DNA of 64,000 nucleotides from Staphylotrichum longicolle (GCA_019096155.1 JAHCVI010000004.1:1-64000), one strand, 5' to 3'. Numbered from the stretch's first letter, positions 12,001 through 23,449 are shown. Program-made: numbers and translations. Notes: generated by a model not told the origin, from the letters alone.

Positions 12001-12663
12001 ACCCTACCAACCCCCAACAGCAGGGCAGTCTTCCGCACCAAGCCCATCGAGAGCACTGCCCAGCCCCCGCGCGACGTCACCACGGCTACCGTTCTTACCG
12101 CAGCCTGGGCCCTTGTTCTTGCTCGCCGCCTACGCACGGCGGACATTACCTTTGGCAGCATCACATCAGGCAGGGCCACTGACCTCCTGCCCACTGCTGA
12201 GAGCGTCATGGGGCCGTGCTACCAGTTCACACCCGTTCGCGTGCGTTTCCAGCCAAACTGGACTGCGGCGGACCTGATGCAATTTGTGCAGAGGCAGGGC
12301 GCCGAGTCCTTGGCGTATGACTTTGTTGGCTTTGAGGCAATCTCGAAATGCGTGGGCTGGTCATCCGGGTCTTTCTTTGACTCGGTTGTCCACCATCAAG
12401 ATTGGGATGATTTTGATGAGATGCCATTCGCCGGCGGAAGGTGTAAGGTGGATATTGTGAACCCACATGGGGATGCGTCGAGACCAGTGAAGGTGGTTTC
12501 GTTTCTGAAAGAAGGGAGGATGCATGTGGGCGTGGTGGGGAGTGAGGATGATGAGGAGTTTGTGGAAGGAGTTCTGGCTGAGTTGAAGGACGTCGTGGAA
12601 GGGCTGAGCCGGGATGGGGAGAGGAGTGTGCTCTTGGACACTGAGGTCTTCTCGTCTGCCTAA
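6079..12663 (+). CDS. sidD: SidD-like fusarinine C nonribosomal peptide synthetase
   Basis: Exon 1 is 6079-6618 and exon 2 6685-12663 (66-bp intron, GTAAGT..CCAAG, phase 0), giving about 2172 residues. Order: an N-terminal region of about 200 residues; an adenylation domain (FTSGSTGTPKG near residue 419, KTGDLGKY, GRKDTQVKLRGQRVELGEIE); thiolation domain 1 (FFALGGDS, Ser about 852); condensation domain 1 (LHHAVYDG near 1054); only the back half of a second adenylation domain; thiolation domain 2 (FFRLGGDS, Ser about 1665); and a terminal condensation domain (SHAQYDG near 1884). A-T-C-(A remnant)-T-C is the known SidD architecture, which links three acylated hydroxyornithines by ester bonds into cyclic fusarinine C. 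The terminal C domain has Ser-His in place of the first His pair. The frame is intact throughout. The ATG at 6079 is the first in frame that gives a sensible N-terminus; it is less certain than the rest. Confidence 0.9.
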
Positions 12664-13164
12664 AAAGGTAACTGATATTCGGTTGACTTGTTCTGTTTGT
12701 ATGTTATTTGCTGGTTCGTCGCGCTCTGGTTTGGCTTCTGTGTTGTTGTTTGTTTCCTTGATGATAACGTGAGAGTCTTCAATCCTCCTCCCCTTATTGT
12801 CCTCGTTCTTGACTTCTTACTTCGTCGAATGCGCCTGTGTTGAACAAGCGCATTAACCTCAGCTCGGTTGCAACTGGCCATCCTGGTGATCCATTTTCAG
12901 AACGCCCTGGAGCTAGAATCGCAAACCTTGCTAGATCAACACAGAAATTATCACTAGATGCTACCTTGGGCGTCCTTTGGTACCAAGGGCGGTCTTGGTG
13001 ATGCTCACAACAGCTGCTTCTATCACATATTCTCTTCTCGCCAGCTGAGGAGGGATGGGCTAACACACGGGCAGTCAAAACTTGGATCACATGAAATCAA
13101 AACATGTACCTTTGGCGCGGGACTGAGACTATATACAAAAACTTCCATTTTCCATACCCCTTCA
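12664..13164. other. Convergent 3' region between sidD and sitT
   Basis: About 500 bp separate the stop codons of two converging genes. It is T-rich just after the sidD stop. No gene or named terminator was recognised. Confidence 0.5.
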
Positions 13165-16100
13165 TCACTCCGCCACTGTCTGGTGCATGACATTCGTCCT
13201 GTAACCCACCGACTTTTCAAACAACTCCTCGTGCGTGCCCGAGTCCACACACCGACCATCCTCGATCCAGAAAATGCAGTCCGCCTTTCGGATCGTCCGC
13301 AGGCGGTGGGCAATGGCAATGACGGTGATGCCCATGGACGCCTTGTCCAACCCATCCTGTAGCAGCCTCTCAGACTCGGCGTCCAACGCGCTCGTCGGCT
13401 CGTCCAGAATCAACAATCTGGGTTTCCGCACCAGCGCGCGGGCGATCGACAACCGCTGCTTCTGGCCGCCTGAGAAACGAGCTCCATTTGGTCCGCAGAG
13501 CGTGTCGTAGCCCTCTGGCAAGGCCTCGATGACGTCGTGGATGTTGGCCAGCTTGCATGCTTCAACAATCTCTTCCCTGGTCGCCTCGTGGCCCCGGCGG
13601 GCGCCGAGTCCAATGTTGAACTCGATGCTGCCCTCAAACAGCATGCTCTCCTGCGGGACTAGGGCGATCGTGTCTCGGAAGGTCGTGTCTCGGCTCTTGG
13701 TCACATCGACACCGTCAATGAGAATTGCACCAGACTGCGGGGTGTACAGGCGCTCGACGAGGGAGATAATGGTGGATTTTCCAGCACCACTTGGGCCGAC
13801 AAGGGCGCAGAAGGTTCCCGGCTGGATGTCGACACTCAGGCCGCGCAGGACTTGGGCGTCTGGCCGCGCTGGATAGGAGAAGAAGACGTCTCGGAACTGC
13901 ACGCTCGCGGCTGGGCTGCCGGACATGGGCCGGCCGCTCGGCGCTTCGAGTGACTTCTCTTGCAGGGCGGGCTCCGCATCGGCGGCGCCGTCGGTGGCGG
14001 GACGCGAGTGCACATTACCCTGCATGCCATCGGACCCAATCTCAATCAGCCCCAGGATTCTCGCCATTGCTGCACGGGCGCTCGAAAGCTCCGGCGCGAG
14101 TGCAAACATCTGGCTCCAAAGGAGCGCGCTCACGAGGAGGGAGAACACAACAATCAAGAACTGTGCCGTCGAGACATTGCCGGCAATGATCTGCTTCCCA
14201 CCCCACCAGTATGCCAGCGCATTCACACAGTTGCCGAGGAAGTAGGTGATGGCCTGGCACAAACTGGCCTGGACCGTGACCTTGAGCGTCTCCTTGCGCG
14301 GCGCGCTCAGCGACCGGCGGTATGTCTCGAGCGTCTCCTGTTCGAGAGACAAGGCGGCAATTGTCTTGATGGATGAGATGGCCTCGGTGCCGATATCGAC
14401 CGACCGCGTGTACGCACTCTCGTGGCGCTCCTCAAACTTGCCGAGAACGTGCAGCTCCAGCAGGCCGGCGCCGAGCAAGAGGGGCACGAGGGAAAGGCAA
14501 ACCAGGGCAATGCGCCAGGAGATAATATGAGTAAGAATGATGGCGGCAAGGAGGTTGGCGGTGATGGAGAAGAGAGTGCCGATGACGGAGCCGCTCAAAC
14601 CGGCCAGAGCATTGCCGTCGCGCGTGATGTACGAGAGCAGCACCGCCGGGGTCCGCCCCTTGGACTGGTGCCACTGGATATCCTGCTCGAACAACGACCG
14701 GAAGGAGAGGACGCGAACCGAGTAGACGATGCGCTCCGTCACCCACCCAAATCCGGTCCAGCTGACGGTGTTGGCGAAGAATTCGATGATAGCGAGGACA
14801 AAGAACATCAGTCCAAAGAAGTTACCGCTCGAACGGATGCTGTCCGGGGTCCTGCACACATTCAAGCTCTCCACCGTATTGCCAAATATGACAGCTTCTC
14901 CCGAAAACGCGCCGCCGACAATCATGGAGCCGATGAGAGCGAGGGCGATCACGAGGAGGTGCGGCCGAACCGCTGGGGCATATCCCCGCACCAGCGCCCA
15001 GAGAGATTTGGACGGTGTCTCGGGCTCATCGTCGCCGCCTTCAATGGAGGCGGTGACGGGTTCTTCCCTGATTGACGCCTGTGCCTTTTTCTCCGCATCA
15101 CCCTCATCTTCGGGGTCGCTGCTTAGTGACACGCTGCCGATATCTCCCTCGGCGGAATCCGTGAGGCCCGTCTGTGTTGACTTGGAGCCATGGACGCCTG
15201 TACTCTCCTCCTTTTGCGACGTCGACCCCAGGGTCTGGAGTCCGACCATCTCGGCGTAGGTGCCCTTCTTAGCCATTAGGGTTGCATGGTCACCCTGCTC
15301 GACGACGCGTCCTTTGTGCATGACGATGATTGTGTCCGCTCCGGTGATTGTGGAGAGGCGGTGCGCAATCGTGAGCATGGTCCTGCCGTGAGAGATGTTG
15401 GCAATGGCCCGTTGGATCCGCTCTTCGCTTCTCGAGTCAAGGGCTGCCGTGGCCTCGTCCATGACGAGCACCGAGGGATCCTTAACGAGAGCCCTAAGCC
15501 AGCGCCACGCGTTGTTTTTGACCGCCGCTAATCAACCGTCCGGCCGAGCCCAACAACCGTGCCGTATCCGTGGTGCAGCCGGAGATAAAGTCGTGTGCGT
15601 CTGCCAGCTTGGCAGCGTGCTGTACCAGATCCACAAGCTCGACGACGGCGGAGCCGTGCTGTGCAGCGGCAGCTGCAATGTCCTGGCCCTCTCGGACTTT
15701 AGCTGCAACATTGGCAAGGTCGGGGCGAGGGAGAGTTGCTTTGAGATGGGCGTGCGCGGGATTGACCGAGTTGATCAGGCCGTGCGCAATGTTCTCGAGG
15801 AGAGAACGGTCGAGCAGCGACGGTTCCTGTTGGACTAGGCTGACGAAACTGCGCAGTTCGCGAACATTGACGTCGCGGAGTTCGTGGCCACCAAACAAGA
15901 TCTGTCCGCCGGTGGGATCGTACAATCTTGTTACTAGGCCCGCGATGGTTGATTTGCCGCTCCCGGATAGACCAACAATGGCAGTGTGCTTTGAAGCAGG
16001 GATGCTGATATCAACATTGTCCAGCACGGTGATCTCTGGTCGCGAGGGATACGTAAAGGACACGCCCTGGAGCTCAAACCCCAAACTGGCTTCTCCCGGT

Positions 16101-17236
16101 TGCGCCGAGAGCTGGACGCCCGCTGCGGCCGTTCCGTCAATAAGCGACTTCCGGTCCATCTCCTCGCTCAGCTTTCGGAATGACGCCACGGCTGCGACGA
16201 AGAGGTGGGTGAAGGGTGCCACCTGGCTCAGGAGCAGCGTGGCTGGAAACCTCGTTAGCGCTGCAAAAAGTTGAGAGAACAAGGATGTCTTACCTTCAAT
16301 CAGGATGAAGATGACGGTGAACGTAGAACCGACTGTGGTTCCTCCTGTTCCTTCTGCTGCTGCTTCGGCAATGCGCCTGCTGCCCTGCCAAAACGCTAGA
16401 CCGTTCGCAGAGTATGCCACAAAGTACAGCACGCCTGATTGGATGCCGACTGCCGTTGCCTTCTTCAATCCTTCCTTCTTAGACGCCGCGAGTGCCTCGG
16501 AGAACTTGCCCTCCAGCTTCTTGTTGGCCCCAAACGCTTGCACCACGACAACGTTGGAAAGCGCCTCGGAGGCGATCGAGGCAGCCGCCGCAGCATGGTC
16601 GGCCACCAGCCCAGAGTACTTCTCGATGTAATGGCTCCCCACGAAAGACATGACAAAGTAAGCCGGGACCAGCGAGATGAGCATAGCAGCAAGCTCATAG
16701 TTCATGATGAAGGCCACAATGTACGCCGTGACAAAGAAGGACACGCTCGACAAGCATATCCCGACCTTCTCAGATGTTCCCGAACGAATCGTTTGGATGT
16801 CGGAGCTGAGGCGAGACGCCACCTCGCCCGCGGGCAGTCCATCAAAGTAGGACGGCTCTTGACGAAGCAGGTTCTCGAGGTAGTTCTCGCGCAGTCTCTG
16901 CGCCAGCCGCGAGCCGTACAGGGTCCAGCACGTGAGATGGGCGTAGATGGTGACGAACTGGGCGATGGCGAGGTAAACGATCATCAGGATCTTGTCGTTG
17001 ACGCTGCTCTGGTAGTCCGAGGCCGACTCGGTGGTCGTTCCGGCGGCGTCCTCCACGCATGACACCTCGTTGAAGTCGTTGAGCAGCTGGCCGAAGAATA
17101 TACCGATCAGCGGAAACGGGACGCCAGATGCTATCGAGCAAAGGATGGCGACTGCGAGCATGCAGAGATCGCCTTTCGGAGGCTTTGCCGCCAGGAGCAT
17201 GCGGGCGTAGCCCCCGACTGTGCTGACGAACTTCAT
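13165..17236 (-). CDS. sitT: SitT-like full-size ABC transporter, one apparent frameshift
   Basis: A full ABCB-type transporter (TMD-NBD-TMD-NBD) of about 1339 residues if one base is discounted. NBD1 has Walker A GLSGSGKST, signature SGGQKQRVALA and Walker B VLVMDEATAALD. NBD2 has GPSGAGKST, SGGQKQRLSIARAL and LLILDEPTSALD. A 51-bp in-frame intron (16243-16293, GTAAGA..TCCAG) joins ILIE to ATLLLSQ. Directly after the NBD1 signature the frame meets TAG at 15496-15494; removing one T restores the universal RALVKDPS continuation. Both sides are fully conserved, so it is a very recent lesion or a consensus error. In the siderophore cluster of aspergilli this position is held by sitT; export or vacuolar transport of siderophore is presumed, not shown. 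It lies convergent with sidD and in line with sidF. Confidence 0.8.
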
Positions 17237-17890
17237 GGCGATGCGTACTCAACGTTGGTCGTTGGCCGGGCTTGCCACCATGGGATCTCGTTTCTCTGGT
17301 TTTCCTGGTGTCTCTTCGGTGGCAGAAGACCGTCCCTTCACGGTGACCTTCCACATGGGGTGTGTACATGTAAAAGACAACCGGAAGCGGTTTAGGGTGG
17401 ATGCAGCCGACATCGGGAAGATGCTAGTGGCGGTTGCGTGCGAGTTATCGACAGGGGGAGGGTAGGCAAAGGGGGTGGGCCGGGGAAAACTCCGGGGGGG
17501 GTGTGGGTTCCGTGCAACTCCACACCACGGGTCTCCATGATGAGGGACTCATGCCATGCGACGAGGGAGAGGAATCCCGGTGATCCTGATGTGACTCTCA
17601 TACCCTGCTCCGTCCACCCAGACCGCTTATTACGCAAAGCCGGTTTTTGTCGGCCCATCATTGTCCCGGCATGGAAGGCTGCTGGAATGTCCATTGACGA
17701 GCGTGGGAGCCGCTTCTGGAGATGATTGCACCCCACATTTCCATCGCCGCCAGCCTTCAAGTTGATCACGGCTTGGTTGATGTGGAAATCTGTGGCAAGA
17801 CGCCGTACCAAGAGGGAAACAAAGCCTATGGACAGGGTTGTTGTCTGTCAAGAACTTGTATTGCCACAGTTACTACGCTTCCAATCTAGC
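17237..17890. other. sitT promoter / sidF 3' region
   Basis: About 650 bp lie between the sitT start and the sidF stop, with both genes on the minus strand. It contains a C/T- and G-rich stretch near 17455-17510 and no supported gene. Confidence 0.45.
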
Positions 17891-19318
17891 CTACAACTTT
17901 GCGTTCCAAGCGGCGCGATCCGAGCACTCCAACGGCTTCTGTCTCCCATCCCAAAACAGTGGGCTGAGCTGGAACCATTTCTCCCGGCTGCAGAGCGAGT
18001 GCACCGACCGCTTGTGACCTAGATCGATATAACTCCCGACCACGAGTCCCTGAGCATTCTCGTACGACAAAATGGTCGCGCCCGTAGCACGCGGCTCGCC
18101 CACCACGTTAGCGGTGCGCGGGTCGTCGAGGAAGCAGTAGTGGATGCAGCTCGAGTACCACGCATTGACGCGCTGCGGGCCGCGAAACGACGCGTCGCCG
18201 ACAAGAGAGTGGCGGCCACGATCGTAGTTGCCGGCGTCGAAGTGAGCGCCGCAGTGATCTTCCTAGAGAGAAAAGGGGTGTCAGGGGGCGGGTCCAGCAA
18301 GAAGGCGGCAGTCAGGACGTACCTTTGCCCAGTAAAGCTCGTAGTAGGCGAAGCGGGACTGATCAAAGCGGCCGAACAGGCAGAGAACGTGGGGGTCAAC
18401 GTGCAACTTGCGCAGGTACTCGCGATGTTGGTCGAGCGTGCCGGTCTCGTTCCATCCTGCCGCTACGCGTGGGTCGTTTTGCCATGTGTTGAAGAGCTGC
18501 AGGTGCTCTGCGTTTTGCCAGTCCACCGCTTCGAGAGAAAAGTGCGCGTCGAGCTCGGGGATGTAACGACTGTAGACGATGGAGCCCGGACGGGGCTTGG
18601 GGCGGCGTGTCGGATGGCGGGTAAAGACAGGCTCGCCATCGGGAAACTTGTTTGTGATCTGGAAGTTCTCGGGCATGATGGGATACGAGGCAAGGGGCTT
18701 TTGGAGATGGCTATCCGTGCCGTCTCCCACAACCCAGATCGGCCGAGGCCCCATCGGCGAGGCAGCGCCCTGCCAGAAGGAGCTGCGGAGAACCAGCAGC
18801 TCTCCTTCGCCGGTTACGATCGGCGTCCGAGTGCCTGCCGGCGGACCGCGGGCGTCCCATCGTGGCTTGGGGTGGTCGATTGCCAGGCCGGTGGCAAGGA
18901 GTGTGTCTTTGAGGACGTCCTTCCCTTGGCCCTTCAGTGTAAGTCTGAAATATTCGTATGTCGGGTGCGCGAGGTAGATGGCGTGGATCACGTTCCAGAC
19001 CGGCGCGAGCGACGGGGCGCCATTTCCCGTCCAGCTAAAGGTGGTTGATGGGCTTCGGCGTGACCGGGCCCAGGGGCTGTTGTCGTGTCCCGGTGGGCGC
19101 TCGTCTTCGGGCGGGAACGTCAGATCGAGCCACGAGAGGGTGTCGAGGTGCAGCGGTTCTGGGAGCGGACGGCTATCTTTTGGTTGCTGCGCGTCCAAAG
19201 TCAGGACCAGTTTGGCGGGTGCCGTCTCGCCAATGGTGTGAACCCGGTATGATGTGAGAAACGGATGCGGCAGCTTGACCGGAGGGTAATTCGGCGCGGG
19301 CGTTGAGGTTGGTGCCAT
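17891..19318 (-). CDS. sidF: SidF-like hydroxyornithine anhydromevalonyl transacylase
   Basis: Exon 1 is 19318-18323 and exon 2 18262-17891 (60-bp intron, GTACGT..TCTAG, phase 0), giving about 455 residues. The C-terminal third is a GNAT-type siderophore acyltransferase domain: HFSLEAVDWQNAEHLQLFN, WQNDPRVAAGWNETGTLDQH, FAYYELYWAKEDHCG across the intron, then GPQRVNAWYSSCIHYCFLDD and VGEPRATG. This is the SidF/IucB-like fold that moves anhydromevalonyl from CoA to N5-hydroxyornithine, making the monomer for SidD. The last residues are NAKL, a PTS1 peroxisomal signal, in line with the peroxisomal location reported for SidF in Aspergillus. It is divergent from sidH with about 360 bp between starts, a likely shared promoter. 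No breaks are seen. Confidence 0.9.
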
Positions 19319-19678
19319 GGTGGTGAGGGGTCAGGCTTGACGTCAAGATATCCAATGCGGGGCAGACAAACGTCGAGAACGGCAGAGAAGGTCCTCAATC
19401 AGCATGAAGAAAGGAACGAAATGGGTCAGATTGGCTATGTTATTTGGACGACATTGCATCAATACCACTGTCCCGATATCGCATGCATGGGTGTCCGGGG
19501 CGGAACGGGCTTGGAGCTGCCGTCCGAGGACGATCCCATGGGGCCGGGTAGCGAATTCGACCCCTGAACAGGCCGGTAAATTATAAAGGGTGGGACATGA
19601 GGTGAGAGCGAGTTCGAGTCGGCCGCATTACCACTTACCTGACGCTCCCCTTCCAGCCCTCTGTTCAGACGGTCCGCC
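19319..19678. other. Shared divergent promoter of sidF and sidH
   Basis: 360 bp separate the two start codons. It carries a TATA-like element on the sidH side and no exact ATCWGATAA site that I could find. Confidence 0.5.
19582..19588 (+). promoter_or_regulatory. TATA-like element of sidH
   Basis: TATAAAG lies about 95 bp before the sidH ATG. Spacing is plausible for a fungal core promoter; there is no further support. Confidence 0.35.
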
Positions 19679-20578
19679 ATGTCGTTGCGAAGCCAACCTT
19701 TGCAGTTCCGGCACTTCCATGTCTCTTTCCCGGAGGAGCACATTGTGCAGGTCACCATCAACCGGCCCGACAAGCTGAATTGCATCGACAAAGTCACCAG
19801 CCGCGAGATCGCCGAGATCTGGGAGCGGTTCGACCGAGACGAGAGCCTGTGGGTTGGTATCATCACGGGAGTGGGGCGCGCGTTCTGCACAGGAGCGGAT
19901 CTCCATGGTGGGTTGCGGAACCCTGCATGGCCAGGGGGAGAAGAAAAAAAACAGAGAATGCCCGGCTGACACACGAAAATAGAGTGGAACCAGATGAACA
20001 AGGACGGGGTGGTCAACTCGATGGCGGCGCCAGGCCTGGCGGGGCTGCCCCGAAGGAGCGGCAAGAAACCCATCATCGCTGCAGTGAACGGGCTCTGCAT
20101 GGGAGGGGGGTTCGAGATGGTGGCCAACTGTGATGTTGTAGTCGCGGCGTCGACAGCCGTGTTCTCGCTCCCCGAGGCGAAGCGTGGGATCGTCGCCGTG
20201 GCGGGGTGTCTGCCGCGGCTGTCTCGCACCATCGGGCTGCAGCGGACCATGGACCTGGTGCTCACGGGCAGGAACGTCGACGCCAAGGTGCTCTACGACT
20301 GGGGCCTCGTCACGCGCGTGGTGGATGCGGCGGCCGAGGGCGACGTCGCGCGGGCGGCGGTGGAGGTTGCGCAGGAAATGTGCCGCAACAGCCCGGATGC
20401 GCTCATTGTGGGCCGTGTGGGGGTTCGGCTGGGCTGGGAGGCTGGCAGTGTGGAGGACGCCGTGACGGCACTGGAGCACGAGTGGTATCCCCGGCTGCAG
20501 GCGGGCGCCAACTTTGCGGAGGGCATCCGGGCGTTTGTGGAAAAACGAGCACCCAGATGGCAGAACTCGAAGCTGTAA
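19679..20578 (+). CDS. sidH: SidH-like mevalonyl-CoA hydratase (enoyl-CoA hydratase family)
   Basis: Exon 1 is 19679-19907 and exon 2 19983-20578 (75-bp intron, GTGGGT..AATAG, phase 1), giving about 274 residues, normal for a crotonase. The oxyanion-hole regions are GVGRAFCTGADLH and NGLCMGGGFEMVANCD, followed by SLPEAKRGIVAVAGC. In siderophore synthesis SidH dehydrates mevalonyl-CoA to anhydromevalonyl-CoA, the acyl donor for SidF. The protein ends in NSKL, a canonical PTS1, so it should act in peroxisomes with SidF. The neighbours (sidF divergent, SIT permease downstream) make the siderophore role more likely than beta-oxidation. The N-terminus starts directly at the conserved region and the ATG is unambiguous. 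Confidence 0.88.
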
Positions 20579-20750
20579 GGTAGTTACTCCGTAGGCGGAC
20601 CGGGTTGCATCGTGGGCGTCGGGGCTGCCAAGGGAAACTATTGGATTTTCTGCCGGCACGGGGAGTGCATTGCCTGATCTTTGCCCGCGCGTGAGCCGAT
20701 GGTCGAATCTGAGCTTGTTTCTAAGCGAGGACAGCCGGGGTCGTGAAAAC

Positions 20751-20783
20751 TCTGATCTAATCTGATTGATTGATTAGATCAGA
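20751..20783. repeat. Perfect 12-bp inverted repeat with 9-bp spacer
   Basis: TCTGATCTAATC (20751-20762) and GATTAGATCAGA (20772-20783) are exact reverse complements around TGATTGATT. Transcribed, they would form a 12-bp hairpin about 170 bp after the sidH stop. As DNA, it is a palindromic binding site candidate upstream of the siderophore permease gene. Confidence 0.85.
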
Positions 20784-21187
20784 CCCCGGCGATTTCGACC
20801 CTGCTGCACACCCTCGACACACCCTCGCCGGCCCAACCCAGCCGAGCCAGCATCTAGACGGTGGAGACGCGCGGGTTCGACCGGCGAATTTGTTTCAAGC
20901 CAAGGCAGCGCTGCGACGACCTTCTCCGAGGGTGGGATTGTGAGGTGGAATTGTTAGGTAACAACCGTGTGATGTGGGAGTGTGGTTGGCCTTGGCCGGG
21001 GTCCAGTTCGAGAGCAACAACGGCGGGTCACAGTACCAGCTCGGGTTCTTGGCGCACCGTGTACTGCCTGGCCTTGTGATCCATCATCCCGACATCGGGA
21101 GCCGGAACCACTCCCAGGCCACCAAAGCACCCACCAAAGCACCCACCGCCAAGCGCCAATGCGCAGAGTTTTGCGCACCATCTAATC

Positions 21188-21196
21188 TTATCAGAT
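21188..21196 (-). promoter_or_regulatory. Exact ATCWGATAA site upstream of siderophore permease
   Basis: TTATCAGAT is the complement of ATCTGATAA, the iron-responsive GATA-factor consensus, about 280 bp before the permease ATG. Repression under iron sufficiency is inferred. Confidence 0.6.
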
Positions 21197-21473
21197 GGTC
21201 GCGTTCGAGTTGGGAAGAGCTGGGAGACCTGGGCAAGCTGGGCGCAGCTGGGCAGGCCTTGGCCCACTGGGGGTCCACGGCTGGAGCTGCAGGTCAAAGA
21301 GCAGACTACCACCCTGATTTGGAGCCGAACTTTGCATCCCATCATCGCAGAGTGTGTAGCTCGTCACTCCCATTGTTGCCCTGAAGTTGTTTGCCTGGCA
21401 CCACCTCCTTTTGTTTGCGCTTCCGGGTTCCGTCTCTTGTGCCTCTTGCCGACCGAGAGCAGCAACTGCCGAC

Positions 21474-23449
21474 ATGGCATCCCTATTCAAGGCCCTGCGC
21501 CGGACACCGGCCGAGAAGGACAACGCCCCCGCCGTCGTCGATGTCGAAGGAGACAGGACCGAGAAGGACCGCGCCGTCGACGATGCCGCCGTCATCGACA
21601 GCGCAGAGTCGGACCGTCCCGGCGAGGACCTCCAGCGCGGTGTGCAGGAGGTCGAGGCCGTGACTCTGTCGTGGTCCAAGACCACGCTTTTCGGCGTCTT
21701 CTTCAAGTACGTCGTGCCCCCGAGTGCGTCGAGGCGACGGAGAGATCGATGACTGACCTTTGGCTGCTCGCTTCCAGCATCTGGCTGCTCTACCTCGTCA
21801 ATGCTCTGCAGTCCGCCATCCTCGGGAGCTTGCTCCCCTTCGTCACGAGCGATTTCGACGCCCACTCGCTGCTCAACGTCATCTACATTGTCGCCAGCTC
21901 CATCTCGGCCGCCGTGTTTATCCCGTTGTCCAAGATTCTGGATCTCTGGGGTCGTGCCGAAGGCTTCCTCATCATGGCCACTTTCGCCACCCTGGGCCTC
22001 GTGCTGATGGCCGCTTGCGAGAACATGGCCACGTTCTGCGCCGCATACGTAAGGCCGTCCGGGCAGTCTTGAGGTGTTTGGAGTCGTGCTGACCGCCGGG
22101 CTTTGGATCGCAGGTCTTTTACAGCCTCGGCTTCAGCGGCATGACGTTCTGCGTCGACGTCATCACCGCCGACTCGTCTAAGCTGAAGAACCGAGGTCTG
22201 GCGTACGCCTTCACCTCCTCCCCGTACATGATTACCGCTTTTGCCGGTCCCAAGGCGGCCGAGAGCTTCCTCGAGCACATCAACTGGAGATGGGGATTCG
22301 GGTGCTTCGCCATCATCTTCCCCGTCGTAGCTTCCCCGCTGTATTTCGTGCTCAAGTTCAACCTGCGCAAGGCTGAAAAGGAGGGCGTGCTTGCTACCGA
22401 GAAGTCTGGCCGCACCCTGATCCAGAGCATCTGGCACTACGCTATCGAGTTCGACTGTGAGTTTGAAACGTCTGATTCCCGAAAGCAGAATGCTGACCTA
22501 GTCTTCTCAACCCGCAGTCGTCGGAGTGTTCCTCTTCTCGGCCGGCCTCACTGTTTTCCTCCTTCCGTTTACGCTTGCTGCTGACGCGCCCGAGGGCTGG
22601 AAATCGGGCTACATCATTGCCATGATCGTGGTCGGCTTTGTCGTTCTCAGCGTCTTTGTTGTTTACGAGTGGCTCGTAGCCCCCACCCCCATGTTCAACT
22701 ACAGCATCCTGTCCGACCGGACCGTGATCGGCACGTGCCTGCTCGGCGCGACATACCAGATCTCGTACTACTGCTGGGCCAACTACTTCTCGTCCTTCCT
22801 CATGGTGGTCAACAACCTGAGCGTGTCCCACGCCGGTTATATCGACAACACCTTCAGCGTCGTCTCGGGCTTCCTTCTATTCATCGTCGGCTTCTCCATC
22901 CGCAAGACGGGCTACTTCAAGTGGCTGTTGTACATCGCCGTCCCCATGTACGTGCTCGCTCAGGGCCTCATGATTTACTTCCGCCGCCCCGACCAGTCCG
23001 TCGGCTTCTTGATCATGTGCGAGGTCTTCATCTCCATCGGCGGCAGCATCTTCATTATCCTGCAGCAGGTCGCCATGCTCGCCGCCGTCGACCATCAGCA
23101 CATTGCCGTCGCCCTCGCCCTCTTGTATGTCGTCGGCACCACCGGCGGTGCCATCGGCTCGACCGTTTCGGGCACCATCTGGACCAACACCTTCCGCCAC
23201 GCGCTCGAGATGTTCCTGCCGGAGTCGGCCCTGCCGGATCTGGATTTCATCTACGAGGATTTTGAGGTCCAGCTCGGCTATGAGGTTGGCAGCCCCGAAA
23301 GGCTGGCGATCCAGGAGGCCTATGGCTACGCCCAGACGAGGATGCTGGCCGCCGGCACCTCTTTGATGGTGCTGACCTTTGTGGCCGTGCTTCTGATCAG
23401 GAACATCAATGTTTCCAAGATCCACCAGGTCAAGGGCATGGTGTTCTAA
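21474..23449 (+). CDS. Siderophore-iron transporter (SIT/Mir family, MFS)
   Basis: Four exons (21474-21706, 21778-22048, 22114-22456, 22518-23449; introns of 71, 65 and 61 bp, all GT-AG) give about 592 residues. After an acidic hydrophilic N-terminus of about 80 residues come the SIT-type membrane segments: IWLLYLVNALQSAILGSLL, then SLLNVIYIVASSISAAVFIP, WGFGCFAIIFPVVASPLY, and later ISIGGSIFIILQQVAMLAAVDHQHIA with GTTGGAIGSTVSGTIW, the latter characteristic of MirB/MirD/Sit1 permeases. The C-terminus is a short cytosolic tail. It should import ferri-siderophores by proton symport at the plasma membrane. The exact ligand (fusarinine C, TAFC or a xenosiderophore) cannot be read from sequence. 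It closes the siderophore cluster and carries a GATA box in its promoter. Confidence 0.9.

Larger units (their letters stand above)
20579..21473. other. sidH-permease intergenic region
   Basis: About 900 bp hold a perfect 12-bp inverted repeat and an exact GATA-factor box (listed separately), plus a short tandem of CACCAAAG-like units near 21118-21150. No gene was seen. Confidence 0.5.

Noticed and set aside
13925..15075. Long plus-strand open frames opposite the sitT gene
   Set aside because: They are antisense shadows of a clear ABC transporter with both nucleotide-binding domains on the minus strand.
17237..17890. Possible extra gene between sitT and sidF
   Set aside because: Frames there are short and include a low-complexity G/C stretch; no motif supports coding.
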